The notes beneath the pieces are model-generated. The model saw only the letters and a list, made by a program, of their open reading frames with translations. It searched no databases and was not told where the DNA came from. Shown here piece after piece: positions 18,323 through 28,008 of a stretch of 64,000 nt of DNA (positions within the stretch are counted from its first letter, which is position 1; each line of letters starts with the position of its first letter). The stretch lies in contig HF999523.1 of NCBI GenBank assembly GCA_000434015.1, forward strand, positions 391,789 through 455,788, given 5' to 3'. This stretch comes from Clostridium sp. CAG:571 (lineage in GTDB: Bacteria; Bacillota; Clostridia; TANB77; CAG-508). The position numbers and the translations under genes are program-made.

Positions 18323-19636
18323 ATGGCTTTTATAGTAGCTCTAGATGGACCAGCCGGAAGCGGAAAAGGAACAGTAACAAAAATTTTAGCAAAAAAACTA
18401 GGTTTAGTTAATATTGATACAGGAGCAATGTATAGATGTGTTGCTTTAGAAATACTAAATAAAAATATAGAATTAAATGATTTAGAAAAAATTAAAGATT
18501 TATTAAATAGTATAAATATAAAATTAGAAGAAAATAAAAATAAACAAGTAGTATTATTAAATGGGCAAGATGTAAGTGATGAAATAAGAAGTAATAAAGT
18601 TACAAAAGTGGTATCACAAGTATCTAGTATAAAGGAAATAAGAGAAAAACTTGTAGAAATGCAAAGAGAAATGGCTAAAACTAAAGATATAATAATGGAA
18701 GGTAGAGATATAACAACAGTAGTTTTTCCAAATGCAGATGTAAAAATATATTTAGATGCAGATCTAGAAGAAAGAGCCAAGAGAAGGTTTGAACAAAACA
18801 AAAAGAAAAATATAGAATCAACATATGAGCAAGTTTTAAACGATATGAAAGCAAGAGATGAAAATGATAAAAATAAAGAATTTGGTGCATTAAAAATAGC
18901 CAAAGATGCAATTGTTATAGATTCTAGTAAAAAATCAATAAACGAAGTTGTTTCAGAAATAAGCAAAATTGTAAAAAAGAAGAAAAAAGAAATATTTTTA
19001 GAAGAAAGAGCATATAAAGAAAGACCTGATTCAAAATTAAAGATGTTTGAAAGAAAAGCATTAATAAATATAACACATTTTGTATATAGAGTTCTTTTTA
19101 GAATAGAGAATATAGGAGAAAAAAATATTCCAGAAGATGGAGAAAGTTATATTGTTTGTGCAAACCATTTAAATTATTTAGATGCAATAGCTGTTATAAC
19201 ATCATCTAATAGATTTGTTAGATTTATGTGTAAAAGTAGTATGTTCAAAAATGCATTATTCACATGGGTATTACATATAGGAGATACAATTCCTGTAAAC
19301 AGAGAAAAAAATGACATTGATGCAATGAAAAGATCTATAAAGGCTCTAAAAAGTGGAGAAATATTAGGGATATTTCCAGAAGGAACAAGAAAAGGAATGG
19401 AAAAAAATCTATCTGCAAAAAATGGTGCAGCATTTATGGCTTTAAGAACAAAAACTAAAGTCATTCCGATAGGAATACAAGGATCATTTAAACCATTTAC
19501 TAAAGTATATTTAAATTATGGAAAACCTTTAGACTTTAGTGAATATTATGGGAAAGAAAAAGATAAGGAAGTGCTAAATAAAGTTACAAAAGAAATAATG
19601 GATAACATAATCAAGTTGACAAATGAAAAAAAGTAA
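18323..19636 (+). CDS. cmk: Cytidylate kinase / 1-acylglycerol-3-phosphate acyltransferase fusion
   Basis: This 437-residue bifunctional protein starts at an ATG behind TAGGAGGAAATT. Residues 1-220 are CMP kinase: DGPAGSGKGTVTK P-loop, DTGAMYR, and MEGRDITTVVFP. Residues about 240-437 are a PlsC-type acyltransferase with the catalytic H-x4-D in NHLNYLDA and the FPEGTRKG motif. The first activity makes CDP from CMP and ATP; the second puts the second acyl chain on lysophosphatidate, giving phosphatidate, the precursor that CTP activates for phospholipid synthesis. The genes are separate and often adjacent in many Firmicutes; here the frame is continuous. The S1-domain gene follows. Confidence 0.92.
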   Translation: MAFIVALDGPAGSGKGTVTKILAKKLGLVNIDTGAMYRCVALEILNKNIELNDLEKIKDLLNSINIKLEENKNKQVVLLNGQDVSDEIRSNKVTKVVSQVSSIKEIREKLVEMQREMAKTKDIIMEGRDITTVVFPNADVKIYLDADLEERAKRRFEQNKKKNIESTYEQVLNDMKARDENDKNKEFGALKIAKDAIVIDSSKKSINEVVSEISKIVKKKKKEIFLEERAYKERPDSKLKMFERKALINITHFVYRVLFRIENIGEKNIPEDGESYIVCANHLNYLDAIAVITSSNRFVRFMCKSSMFKNALFTWVLHIGDTIPVNREKNDIDAMKRSIKALKSGEILGIFPEGTRKGMEKNLSAKNGAAFMALRTKTKVIPIGIQGSFKPFTKVYLNYGKPLDFSEYYGKEKDKEVLNKVTKEIMDNIIKLTNEKK

Positions 19637-19762
19637 TATATAATTATAAACTGTTAAGGTGTATTATTATAAAAACTTTTAATATAATACAAAAATATGA
19701 TTTTATTCTTATAATTTGTAAAATTATAAGAATAAAAAAATGCTAAAATGGGGTTTTAGATT

Positions 19763-20863
19763 ATGGAAAAATATGAAGATAATATAAGTTTTGAAGAATT
19801 TATTAGCCAGTCTTTAAAAGACATTAAAGAAGGAAAGACTGTAACAGGAAAAATTATTAATATAAGTTCAAATGGAGAAATCTTTGTAGATATTGGCTAT
19901 AAAGCTGATGGAATAATCTCAAAAGATGAGTATTCATATGACGAAAATGCAAATCCTTTAGATGAATTTAAACAAGGAGATAGAATAACAGCAGAAGTAC
20001 TAAAATTAAATGATGGGCTAGGAAATGTTGTTTTATCATATAAAAGATCTAAACTAAAACTAGCTAAAAAAGAGTTTGAAAGTAAAGTAAACCATAAATG
20101 TATATTTAAAGAAAAAGTAACAGAAGTAAACGAAAATGGATTTATTGTTAATTATAAAGGAATTCGTATATTTATTCCTTTATCTTTATCAGGAATGCTA
20201 AGAACTGAAAATATACAAGATTATTTAAATAGAGAAGTTAGATTTAGAGTAATAGAATATAACGAAAAAAACAGAAAAATAATAGGTTCTATTAAAGATG
20301 TAATAGAAGAAGAAAAAGAAGCTAAATTAAAAGAATTTTGGGATAATGTAGAAGAAGGAAAAGTATATAAAGGAACAGTTACAAGTATAAGTACATATGG
20401 TGCATTTGTAGATATTGGCGGTGTTCAAGGACTTTTACATATTTCAGAAATGGCTTGGGGAAGAAATCAAAAACCAGAAGATATATTAAAGGTAAATGAA
20501 CAAATAGAAGTAAGAATAAAACAAGCAGATAAAGAAAATAGAAGACTTATGCTTATATATGAAAAAAAAGGACCAAATCCTTGGAATAAAATAGATGAAA
20601 AATATCATATTGGTGATATTATAACTGTAAAAGTAGTTAAAATAATGCCTTTTGGAGCCTTTGTACAATTAGAAAAAGGAATAGAAGGATTAGTACATAT
20701 TTCACAAATATGTGAGAAAAAAATAGCAAGACCAGATGATGTTTTAAAAGTTGGGGATAAGGTAAATGCTAAAATAATAGAGTTAGATAAAGAAACAAGA
20801 AAAATAGAACTATCTATAAGAGAGCTAGAAGGAACTAGCAACGAATATAAAGAATCTTTATAA
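19763..20863 (+). CDS. rpsA: S1-domain protein, ribosomal protein S1-like
   Basis: This 366-residue protein is built from four S1 RNA-binding repeats at about 15-85, 100-170, 190-255 and 275-345. The last two are the most canonical (GTVTSISTYGAFVDIGGVQG and VKIMPFGAFVQLEKGIEGLV). Four repeats is shorter than the six of proteobacterial S1 and matches the Firmicutes form, where the protein probably helps mRNA binding or RNA turnover. The position after cmk is conserved in the phylum, where ispH is often nearby or fused; ispH here lies elsewhere at 35.9 kb. It is followed 25 bases later by typA. Confidence 0.88.
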   Translation: MEKYEDNISFEEFISQSLKDIKEGKTVTGKIINISSNGEIFVDIGYKADGIISKDEYSYDENANPLDEFKQGDRITAEVLKLNDGLGNVVLSYKRSKLKLAKKEFESKVNHKCIFKEKVTEVNENGFIVNYKGIRIFIPLSLSGMLRTENIQDYLNREVRFRVIEYNEKNRKIIGSIKDVIEEEKEAKLKEFWDNVEEGKVYKGTVTSISTYGAFVDIGGVQGLLHISEMAWGRNQKPEDILKVNEQIEVRIKQADKENRRLMLIYEKKGPNPWNKIDEKYHIGDIITVKVVKIMPFGAFVQLEKGIEGLVHISQICEKKIARPDDVLKVGDKVNAKIIELDKETRKIELSIRELEGTSNEYKESL

Positions 20864-20888
20864 TTTAATTTGAAAGTAGGAGTAAAAA

Positions 20889-22700
20889 ATGAATAATAAA
20901 AATATAAGAAACATAGCAATAATAGCCCATGTTGACCATGGAAAAACTACACTTGTAGATGCGCTTTTAAGACAAAGCCATATATTTAGAGAAAATGAAC
21001 AAGTAGCAGAAAGAGTAATGGACTCTGGCGATATAGAAAAAGAAAGAGGAATTACAATTCTATCTAAAAATACATCTGTAATGTATAATGGAGTAAAAAT
21101 TAATATAGTAGATACTCCAGGACACGCAGACTTTGGAGGAGAAGTAGAACGTGTATTAAAAACAGTTGATGGTGTTTTATTATTAGTAGATGCTTTTGAA
21201 GGTCCAATGCCACAAACAAGAGAAGTGTTAAAAAAATCTTTAGCATTAAATTTAAAACCAATAGTAGTTATAAATAAAATTGATAGACCAGGAGCAAATC
21301 CATTAAAAGTTGTAGATCAAGTATTAGAACTATTTATAGAATTAGATGCAAATGATGAACAACTAGATTTCCCTGTTATATATGCATCTGCTAAAAATGG
21401 TATCGCAAAAATGCACTTAGAAGATGAAACAGATAATGTTCACTGTATATTTGATACAATTATAGAACAAATTGATCCACCATCATGTGATATGGATGGA
21501 GATATGCAAATGCTTGTATCTAACATAGATTATGATGAATATTTAGGAAGAATAGCAGTTGGTAGGGTAGAAAGAGGAAAAATAAAAGCCGGAATGCCAA
21601 TAGTTATATGTAAACAAGATAAAAATGTACAAGGAAAAATAGCTAAATTATTCACATATATGGGACTAAAAAGAACAGAAGTAGAAGAAGCAGATGCTGG
21701 TGATATAGTTGCTTTATCTGGTATAGCAGATATAAATATAGGGGATACAATTTGTGATATAAATAATCCAGAAAAAATACCTTTTGTTGATATAGATGAA
21801 CCAACAGTATCTATGACTTTTAGTGTTAACAATGGACCTTTAGCAGGTAAAGAAGGAGAATTTGTTACATCAAGACATATTCGTGATAGATTAATGAAAG
21901 AATTAGAAAGAAATGTAAGTCTTAGAGTTAAAGAAACAGATTCTGCAGATAGTTTTGAAGTTTGTGGACGTGGAGAATTACATTTATCTGTATTAATTGA
22001 GACAATGAGAAGAGAAGGTTTTGAATTAATAGTTTCTAGACCAAAAGTTATATTTAAAGAAATAGATGGTGTTAAATGTGAACCAATAGAAAGACTTGTT
22101 GTTAATGTACCAGATGATGCAATAGGAACAGTTATAGAAAAATTAGGAAGACGTAAAGCCGAAATGGTTAATATGGAACCAGCAGAGCTTGGCCATACAA
22201 AAGTAGAATTTAAAATTCCTGCAAGAGGATTAATTGGATATAGAACAGAATTCTTGACAGACACAAAAGGTAGTGGAACAATGAACAGTATATTTGAATG
22301 CTATGAACCATATAAAGGAGAAATATCTTCAAGAACAAGAGGTGTATTAGTTGCATTTGAAGCTGGAACATCAGTTACTTATGGTTTATATAATGCACAA
22401 GAAAGAGGAGAATTATTAATTGGTCCTGGTGTAGAAGTATATGAAGGAATGATTGTTGGTATTAATTCAAGAAATGAAGATATAGCAATAAATGTATGTA
22501 AAGAAAAACATTTAACAAACACAAGAGCTTCAGGTTCTGATGATGCACTTCGTTTAGTACCACCACTACAAATGTCATTAGAAAAAGCTATAGAATTTAT
22601 AGCAGAAGATGAACTTGTAGAAATTACTCCTAAAAATATAAGATTAAGAAAGAAAACTCTAGATACAAAAACAAGAGAGAGAGAAGCAAGAAGAGGATAA
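20889..22700 (+). CDS. typA: Ribosome-associated GTPase TypA/BipA
   Basis: This 603-residue translational GTPase has G1 (AHVDHGKTT, about 12-20), the switch region RGITILSKN, G3 (DTPGHADFGGEVER), G4 (NKID) and the EF-G-like C-terminal domains with the BipA-specific tail. It acts on the ribosome during stress and large-subunit assembly. It starts at an ATG behind TAGGAGTAAAAA. It is intact in a single frame, unlike the related GTPase gene lepA in this window. Confidence 0.97.
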   Translation: MNNKNIRNIAIIAHVDHGKTTLVDALLRQSHIFRENEQVAERVMDSGDIEKERGITILSKNTSVMYNGVKINIVDTPGHADFGGEVERVLKTVDGVLLLVDAFEGPMPQTREVLKKSLALNLKPIVVINKIDRPGANPLKVVDQVLELFIELDANDEQLDFPVIYASAKNGIAKMHLEDETDNVHCIFDTIIEQIDPPSCDMDGDMQMLVSNIDYDEYLGRIAVGRVERGKIKAGMPIVICKQDKNVQGKIAKLFTYMGLKRTEVEEADAGDIVALSGIADINIGDTICDINNPEKIPFVDIDEPTVSMTFSVNNGPLAGKEGEFVTSRHIRDRLMKELERNVSLRVKETDSADSFEVCGRGELHLSVLIETMRREGFELIVSRPKVIFKEIDGVKCEPIERLVVNVPDDAIGTVIEKLGRRKAEMVNMEPAELGHTKVEFKIPARGLIGYRTEFLTDTKGSGTMNSIFECYEPYKGEISSRTRGVLVAFEAGTSVTYGLYNAQERGELLIGPGVEVYEGMIVGINSRNEDIAINVCKEKHLTNTRASGSDDALRLVPPLQMSLEKAIEFIAEDELVEITPKNIRLRKKTLDTKTREREARRG

Positions 22701-22705
22701 TTTAT

Positions 22706-22743
22706 AAAAAATGAGCTTTTACATTATAAAAAGCTCATTTTTG
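22706..22743 (+). terminator. typA terminator
   Basis: AAAAATGAGCTTTT pairs with AAAAGCTCATTTTT with a T-run. Confidence 0.85.
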
Positions 22744-22927
22744 CTAAGTTTTAATATTATGCAAGTTTAAAGTAGAAATATGTAATTTGTAAAAAATATT
22801 AAGAGATAAGTAAAAGAATAAAAGACTTTAGATATAAGCAAAAAGTATAATAAAAATAAATTTATATGAAAAAGACTGAAAAATTGATTATTTTAATTTT
22901 TTTATAAAATGGGAGAAATGAAGTTAT

Positions 22928-23518
22928 ATGAATAAAGAAGAATTATTAAAAATAAAAGAAAAAGCCTTAGAAGAACATATTCCTATAATAATGGATGACA
23001 CATTAGAAGTAATAAGTAAAATTTTAAAAGAAAAAAAGCCAGAAAAAATTTTGGAAATAGGAACAGCAGTAGGATATTCTGCAATATGTTTTTCAGAATA
23101 TATAAAAGAAAATGGTAAGATAGATACAATAGAAAGGGATTTAGAAAGAGTAAAAGAAGCTAAGGAAAATATAAAAAAGGCAGAAGTAGAAGGAAAAATA
23201 CATATATATGAAGGTGATGCTGTAGAAATTTTACCTACATTAAATGAAAAATACGATGTAGTTTTTATAGATGCAGCAAAAGGAAAATACCCATTCTTTT
23301 TAAATGAAGCAATGAGAATGTTAAATGAAAATGGGATGATTTTTGCAGATAATATTTTATATAAGGGATATGTTATGAGCGATTATAATAAACATAAACA
23401 AAGAACTGCTGTTAGAAATTTAAGAGAATATATAAAAGAAACAACCGAAAATCCAATGCTTGATACAGAAATATTAGAAGTGGGCGATGGACTTGCGATA
23501 AGTAAATTAAAAAAATAA
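22928..23518 (+). CDS. trmR: tRNA U34 O-methyltransferase, TrmR-like
   Basis: This 196-residue class I SAM-dependent O-methyltransferase has EIGTAVGYSAI as the SAM motif (about 41-51) and VVFIDAAKGKYP and MIFADNILYKG as the metal and acceptor region. In Bacillus the homologue YrrM methylates 5-hydroxyuridine at tRNA position 34 and is encoded with U32-family proteins that make the hydroxyl group. Here a U32 gene lies 0.8 kb downstream, which supports the same role. A general catechol-type methyltransferase remains possible. Confidence 0.75.
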   Translation: MNKEELLKIKEKALEEHIPIIMDDTLEVISKILKEKKPEKILEIGTAVGYSAICFSEYIKENGKIDTIERDLERVKEAKENIKKAEVEGKIHIYEGDAVEILPTLNEKYDVVFIDAAKGKYPFFLNEAMRMLNENGMIFADNILYKGYVMSDYNKHKQRTAVRNLREYIKETTENPMLDTEILEVGDGLAISKLKK

Positions 23519-23522
23519 ATAA

Positions 23523-23566
23523 AAAAAGACAAGTCAAAAAGAAAAATCTTTTTTTCTTGTCTTTTA
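23523..23566. terminator. Bidirectional terminator between trmR-like gene and membrane protein gene
   Basis: AAAAGACAAG pairs with CTTGTCTTTT across a loop rich in A and T. It overlaps the stop codon of the convergent gene. Confidence 0.75.
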
Positions 23567-24127
23567 CAATATATATCTTATACAAGATAAAAATGTATCA
23601 ACAGTGAATAGACATAATAAAAGTCTTAGTAGGGTTATTTGAAAGGAATAGGGAACTTTATCTAAAACAATATCTACTTTTCTTTTTAAAAATGGATAAA
23701 TATGGTTAATAAATAAAATAGCAATAATTCCCCAAGCAAAGGAATAAAAAATACTTATTCTTCCGTTTAAATTAAAAAAATCATTTGTATAATCCCACCA
23801 ATGAGCTGCAAATAAAGCATCTAATATAAAACTAACAAGATATTCAAAAATTGAAAAAACAATAGCTGAATAGATAAATAGTTTTATTGAATTATCTTTA
23901 TATTTTGTTAAAAATGTAATTAACATTATTGCTCCATAACCATATATAGGGCAAATTGGACCATATAAAAAACCTCTTTTGGTGAAATGACCTAATTCAT
24001 ATATACTGTATAAACTTTCTAGTATCCAACCAAGAAAAGCAAAAATAAAAAAATATAATATAAGATAATATATTTTAGATAATTTGTTGTCATGTACTAC
24101 TTTATATTTTTCTAATTGTGACTCCAT
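23564..24127 (-). CDS. CmpB-family membrane protein (putative ABC transporter permease)
   Basis: This 187-residue product has about five membrane segments. Signature motifs are FLGWILESLYS near 35, TKRGFLYGPICPIYGYGA near 68-85 and WDYT...FNLNGRISI near 130, matching the family annotated as type IV ABC transporter permease, CmpB. Its start ATG at 24127 has GGGAGGATG upstream. The transport role is an annotation of the family rather than something shown here. It is read opposite to its neighbours and splits trmR from the U32 gene. Confidence 0.8.
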   Translation of the reverse strand: MESQLEKYKVVHDNKLSKIYYLILYFFIFAFLGWILESLYSIYELGHFTKRGFLYGPICPIYGYGAIMLITFLTKYKDNSIKLFIYSAIVFSIFEYLVSFILDALFAAHWWDYTNDFFNLNGRISIFYSFAWGIIAILFINHIYPFLKRKVDIVLDKVPYSFQITLLRLLLCLFTVDTFLSCIRYIL

Positions 24128-24294
24128 AACATCCTCCCATAAATTAAAACTATAATAACAAACAATTATGAAAAAGTAAATAATTTGTAGAAATAAATTG
24201 AAACATATGATATAATCACATTATTAATAATAGCGGATAATTAATAAATTATGATAAAATAAATAAAAATAAAAGTAAAGAAAGAGGAGCGAAT

Positions 24295-25524
24295 ATGAAA
24301 AAACCAGAATTATTAGCACCAGCAGGTTCTTTTGAAAAAGCTAAAACAGCATTTTTATATGGAGCAGATGCAGTGTATGCAGGAACATCATCATTGTCAT
24401 TAAGAACAAGAGCAGAAATGAAAGATGAAGATTTAGCAAAGACAATAGAATATGCACATGAAATAGGCAAAAAAGTATATACAGCAATAAACATATATGC
24501 TTGGGATGAAAATTATGATGAAATAAAAAAACAAGCGAGAATGTTAGAAAAGTTAAATGTAGATGGAATAATTGTTGCAGATGGAGGAATTGTAGATTTA
24601 TTAAAAGAAGAAGCACCATCTATTCCAATACATATAAGCACACAAGCTAATATTGTTAGTTATCACACAGCAAACTTTTGGCATAAAAATGGAGCTAAAA
24701 GGGTTATTTTAGGAAGAGAATTAAATAAAAAACAAATAAAAGAAATTGTAAACAATACACCTATGGGATTAGAAACAGAGATTTTTATACATGGGGCTAT
24801 TTGTTTTGGTTATTCAGGAAGATGTTTTTTAAGTGATTTCTTAGCAGGAAGAAGTGCTAATTTAGGAGACTGTGCACAAAGTTGTAGATGGGCATATAAT
24901 TTATATGCAGAAGAAAAAAATAATCCAGGTAATTTAATGCCAGTAGAAGATGACGATAAAGGAACGTATATTTTTTCATCAAAAGATTTATGCTTAATAA
25001 AAGAAATACCAGAAATTATAGATATGGGAGTAGATAGTTTAAAAATAGAAGGAAGATTAAAAACAGAGTATTATCTTGCTGTTGTAGTAAATACATATAG
25101 AAATGCAATAGATGATTATATGAAAAATCCTAGCGGGTATGATTATAAAAAATATTTAACAGAATTAGAAAAAACAAAAACAAGAGGATTAACAACTTTT
25201 TATTTTAATGATAGAAACAATAAAGATATTCAAGAATATGAAGGAAAACAATATAATGCAAATTATGAGTTTGGTGGAAAGGTTTTAAAGGCTGATAAAG
25301 AGAAATCTTTAATAGAAATAAAAAACAGATTACAAGTGGGAGATTATCTAGAAATTATAATTCCAAACGAAATAAATACAATAGATTTTAGAATTAATGA
25401 TTTATGGGATAGTGATACAGACGAAAAAATAGAATTTGTAAATCCAGGAAAACTTGGACAAACAGTAAAAATGAAATTGCCAATAGATGTAAAGCCCGGA
25501 TGGATTTTAAGAAGAAGAAAATAA
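24295..25524 (+). CDS. U32-family protein, TrhP-like tRNA U34 hydroxylation protein
   Basis: This 409-residue peptidase U32-family protein begins KKPELLAPAGSFEKAKTAFLYGADAVYAG. It carries the cysteine-rich signature HGAICFGYSGRCFLSDF...GDCAQSCRWAY, whose four cysteines fit an iron-sulfur site, then LKIEGRLKTEYYLA. Members of this family are now linked to prephenate-dependent 5-hydroxylation of uridine 34 in tRNA rather than proteolysis. The nearby trmR-like methyltransferase would act on the product. It starts at an ATG behind AAAGAGGAGCGA. Confidence 0.82.
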   Translation: MKKPELLAPAGSFEKAKTAFLYGADAVYAGTSSLSLRTRAEMKDEDLAKTIEYAHEIGKKVYTAINIYAWDENYDEIKKQARMLEKLNVDGIIVADGGIVDLLKEEAPSIPIHISTQANIVSYHTANFWHKNGAKRVILGRELNKKQIKEIVNNTPMGLETEIFIHGAICFGYSGRCFLSDFLAGRSANLGDCAQSCRWAYNLYAEEKNNPGNLMPVEDDDKGTYIFSSKDLCLIKEIPEIIDMGVDSLKIEGRLKTEYYLAVVVNTYRNAIDDYMKNPSGYDYKKYLTELEKTKTRGLTTFYFNDRNNKDIQEYEGKQYNANYEFGGKVLKADKEKSLIEIKNRLQVGDYLEIIIPNEINTIDFRINDLWDSDTDEKIEFVNPGKLGQTVKMKLPIDVKPGWILRRRK

Positions 25525-25530
25525 AAAGTA

Positions 25531-25574
25531 AAAAAGATTGAAGATTATATAAAAATAATCATCAATCTTTTTTT
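25531..25574. terminator. Bidirectional terminator
   Basis: AAAAAGATTGAAGATTA pairs imperfectly with TAATCATCAATCTTTTT, between convergent genes. Confidence 0.75.
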
Positions 25575-26376
25575 AAACTTTTACTTTCTAATTTAAAAGA
25601 TAAATACATGCAAATAAAAAATAATAAAATAGAACTAACTCCAGTAAAATCTAGGCTAATACCAGGATATAAAATAAAAATAGAACCAATTACAAATCCG
25701 ATAATAGAAAAAAATGTTGGTATATAAAAAAAGTTTAGCAAATATTGAATAACTTTTAACCATAATATACATCCAATAATTAATCCAATTCCCATAGGAA
25801 TTAAAACAGATAAATTAAAAAAAGAAACAGATTCTAAATAAATAGGATATATTCCTAAAAGCATTAATATAACTGTGCTACTTACGCCAGGAACCACTAC
25901 TCCAATAGACATTAAAAAACCACATAAAGCAAGATAAAAATAAGAATAAGTTAGTTGATTATTAGTGCAAAACGAAAAAGTGGATTCATATTTTAATAAA
26001 ACTAATGTAAGAAAAAGTGTAGCCAAAGAGTAAATTAAGTAGTGTAATTTAAACCTATTCTTACTTGCAATTTTAAAAATAGATGGGAGAGTTCCAATAA
26101 TTAAACCTATAAAACTAAAATTTGCTTGTATAGGGAATTTTGAAAATAAAAAATTTAAACTATTAGCAAAAAGTAAAACTCCTATAATGCCTCCAATAAA
26201 AATTGGAAGTAAAAATTTGAAATTTTTTTTGAAATCTGTAAAAATTCCGTAAAATACTATTTACTAAATTTTCATATATACCAAAAACAACACATAAAAC
26301 ACCACTACTAATACCGAGGAAGTATTGCTCCAGCGCCTAAAAAAATACCTTTTATGCAATTAACAATAAAGTTCAT
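25562..26376 (-). CDS. DUF368 membrane protein, read through two CGG +1 sites
   Basis: Joined across two CGG sites the product has 270 residues. The start is ATG 26376 behind a minus-strand GGAGGTTACTTT: MNFIVNCIKGIFLGAGAILP, then G from the first site, then ISSGVLCVVFGIYENLVNSIL, G from the second site, and IFTDFKKNFKFLLPIFIGG. The rest, to 25562, keeps the DUF368 hallmarks VVPGVSSTVILMLLGIY and about eight membrane segments. This family is annotated as undecaprenyl-phosphate or lipid-carrier transporters. Without the two +1 shifts the frame ends within about 20 residues of the start. The third reading frame is open for the whole remainder, with no other lesion. Confidence 0.85.
26246..26249 (-). 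other. CGG +1 recoding site 3 (CGGA, codon 43 of the DUF368 gene)
   Basis: On the minus strand TTA is followed by CGG A. The CGG is in phase with the frame set by the first site; skipping C gives GGA and the long final frame. Confidence 0.75.
26313..26316 (-). other. CGG +1 recoding site 2 (CGGT, codon 21 of the DUF368 gene)
   Basis: On the minus strand CCT is followed by CGG T. Skipping C gives LPG-ISSG, the conserved family motif. Confidence 0.8.
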
Positions 26377-26510
26377 AAAGTAACCTCCAATAATAAATAT
26401 GTATAATAAATAGTATGCAAAAAAATAAAAATAAATTAATAAGCCAGGCACTTTTAAAAAATAAAAAACATATATTAAAATGTATACCAAAAAGTGGAGG
26501 GTTCGTGTGT

Positions 26511-27215
26511 ATGTTTGTACTATCAATTTCAAGTTTGATAACTTTTTTAAAAACAGCAGTTTTTCTTGTAGGATACATTTCGAATAATAGTTTGTTTCCA
26601 GAACCATTAGATTCTGATGAAGAAAAAATTTATTTAGAAAGATTTAAACAAGGTGATGAAGAAGCACGTAATATACTTATAGAGAGAAATTTAAGATTGG
26701 TTGCACATGTGTGTAAAAAATATAGTACATCAAATGTCGAATTAGATGATTTGATTTCTATTGGAACAATAGGATTAATTAAAGGAATTAATAGTTTTGA
26801 TGATTCGAAAGGAGTAAAACTTGCAACATATGTATCTAGGTGTATAGATAATGAAATTTTAATGCATTTAAGAAGTATAAAAAAATTAGGAGCGGAAGTT
26901 TTTTTAGAAGAACCAATAGGAAAAGATAAAGATGATAATACTGTAACATTACAGGAAGTGTTAGAAAATAATGATAAAAATATTGAAGATGAAGTGGATT
27001 TTAAAATGAAACTTAAAAAAATGTATTCAAAAATGAAAGAAGTACTTAAAGACAGAGAAAAATTAATTTTAGAACTTAGATTTGGACTAAATGGTGATAA
27101 ACCAAAGACACAAAATCAAATAGCAGAAATGATGGGAATATCACGTTCATATGTTTCAAGAATAGAAACTAAAGCAATTGGAAAATTATCAAAAGAATTT
27201 AAGGAAGAATTATAA
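26511..27215 (+). CDS. sigK: Sporulation sigma factor K
   Basis: This 234-residue sigma-70-family factor directs late mother-cell transcription in sporulation. The start ATG 26511 lies behind AAAAGTGGAGGG; an earlier in-frame ATG at 26415 has no such site. The first 20 residues are hydrophobic (SISSLITFLKTAVFLVGYIS), the usual pro-sequence removed by SpoIVFB. Region 2 (ARNILIERNLRLVAHVCKKY, ELDDLISIGTIGLIKGI) and region 4 (TQNQIAEMMGISRSYVSRIE) are complete. The gene is uninterrupted, with no skin-type element. It is divergent from the DUF368 gene. Confidence 0.93.
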   Translation: MFVLSISSLITFLKTAVFLVGYISNNSLFPEPLDSDEEKIYLERFKQGDEEARNILIERNLRLVAHVCKKYSTSNVELDDLISIGTIGLIKGINSFDDSKGVKLATYVSRCIDNEILMHLRSIKKLGAEVFLEEPIGKDKDDNTVTLQEVLENNDKNIEDEVDFKMKLKKMYSKMKEVLKDREKLILELRFGLNGDKPKTQNQIAEMMGISRSYVSRIETKAIGKLSKEFKEEL

Positions 27216-27296
27216 AAAATATTAAGTGAATAATACTTTTTTACATAAAATAGATATAATTGTAAAAAATAATATTAATAAATAAACAAATAAAAG

Positions 27297-27333
27297 ATAG
27301 GTTGATTATTTAAAAAATCAACTTATTTTTTTG
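27297..27333 (+). terminator. sigK terminator
   Basis: ATAGGTTGATT pairs with AATCAACTTAT, followed by TTTTTTT. Confidence 0.8.
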
Positions 27334-27431
27334 CAGTTGAAATATAACATATAGGTCAAATAAAATATTATAATTGCTAACTTTTAAGCAAAATAAATTA
27401 CTAAAATTTTCAAAAAAATCATATTATTTTA

Positions 27432-27460
27432 TTGCTATTTTATTCATTGTATTGTATGAT
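27432..27460 (+). promoter_or_regulatory. Promoter of the TadZ-like cluster
   Basis: TTGCTA, 17 bases, TATGAT, about 60 bases before the first gene of the cluster. The rest of 27216-27521 holds only the sigK terminator and A/T-rich DNA. Confidence 0.6.
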
Positions 27461-27521
27461 ATTGTAAGTGAAGATATAACAGAATTTATGTAATAGAAAT
27501 ACTAAGAAAGGAGTTCAATAT

Positions 27522-28004
27522 ATGAAAAAAATAGTAACCTGTGTGCTTGCTATAATTTTAATTTTTTCTATATCTTGTACAGTTGTAAATGCAAGTGATA
27601 CATCTACAGAAACGATTAGGATAAATAATACAAGTAATGTACAAAATAATAATAGTATTAATAATAGTAACCAAACTACAAACACAATAAAAGCTGAAAG
27701 TACAGAACAAATAATACAAATTAAGGATAAAGAAGAGAAAAAACTTGAAGATTATGTTAAGGATTATGGTTCAGAAACATATGGTTTAGCAGCATATATA
27801 TTAAATAAAGTTAGATTGTATAGTATACCATTTGGCGTTGTAGGAATAGTATTTGCAGCTATTTATCAATATGTTATAGGTATAAGAAAATTAGATGTAA
27901 GAGACAAAGGTTTTAATATTATGATTGCTATTATAACAGTACTTGTAATATGTCAAATATTACCACTAATTTTTGCAATAATAGTTAAAGGTTGGAGGGG
28001 TTAA
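27522..28004 (+). CDS. Small TrbC/VirB2-like membrane protein
   Basis: This 160-residue product starts at an ATG behind AAAGGAG. It has a cleavable-looking signal (KIVTCVLAIILIFSISCTVVNA), an Asn/Thr-rich stretch (about 27-75), then two membrane segments around 105-125 and 130-155 separated by a short charged loop, GIRKLDVRDKGF. Small proteins with signal plus two membrane helices resemble TrbC/VirB2 subunits, but no residue is decisive. It ends 4 bases before the TadZ-like gene, so the two are translated from one message. The role is unknown. Confidence 0.65.
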   Translation: MKKIVTCVLAIILIFSISCTVVNASDTSTETIRINNTSNVQNNNSINNSNQTTNTIKAESTEQIIQIKDKEEKKLEDYVKDYGSETYGLAAYILNKVRLYSIPFGVVGIVFAAIYQYVIGIRKLDVRDKGFNIMIAIITVLVICQILPLIFAIIVKGWRG

Positions 28005-28008
28005 ACAA

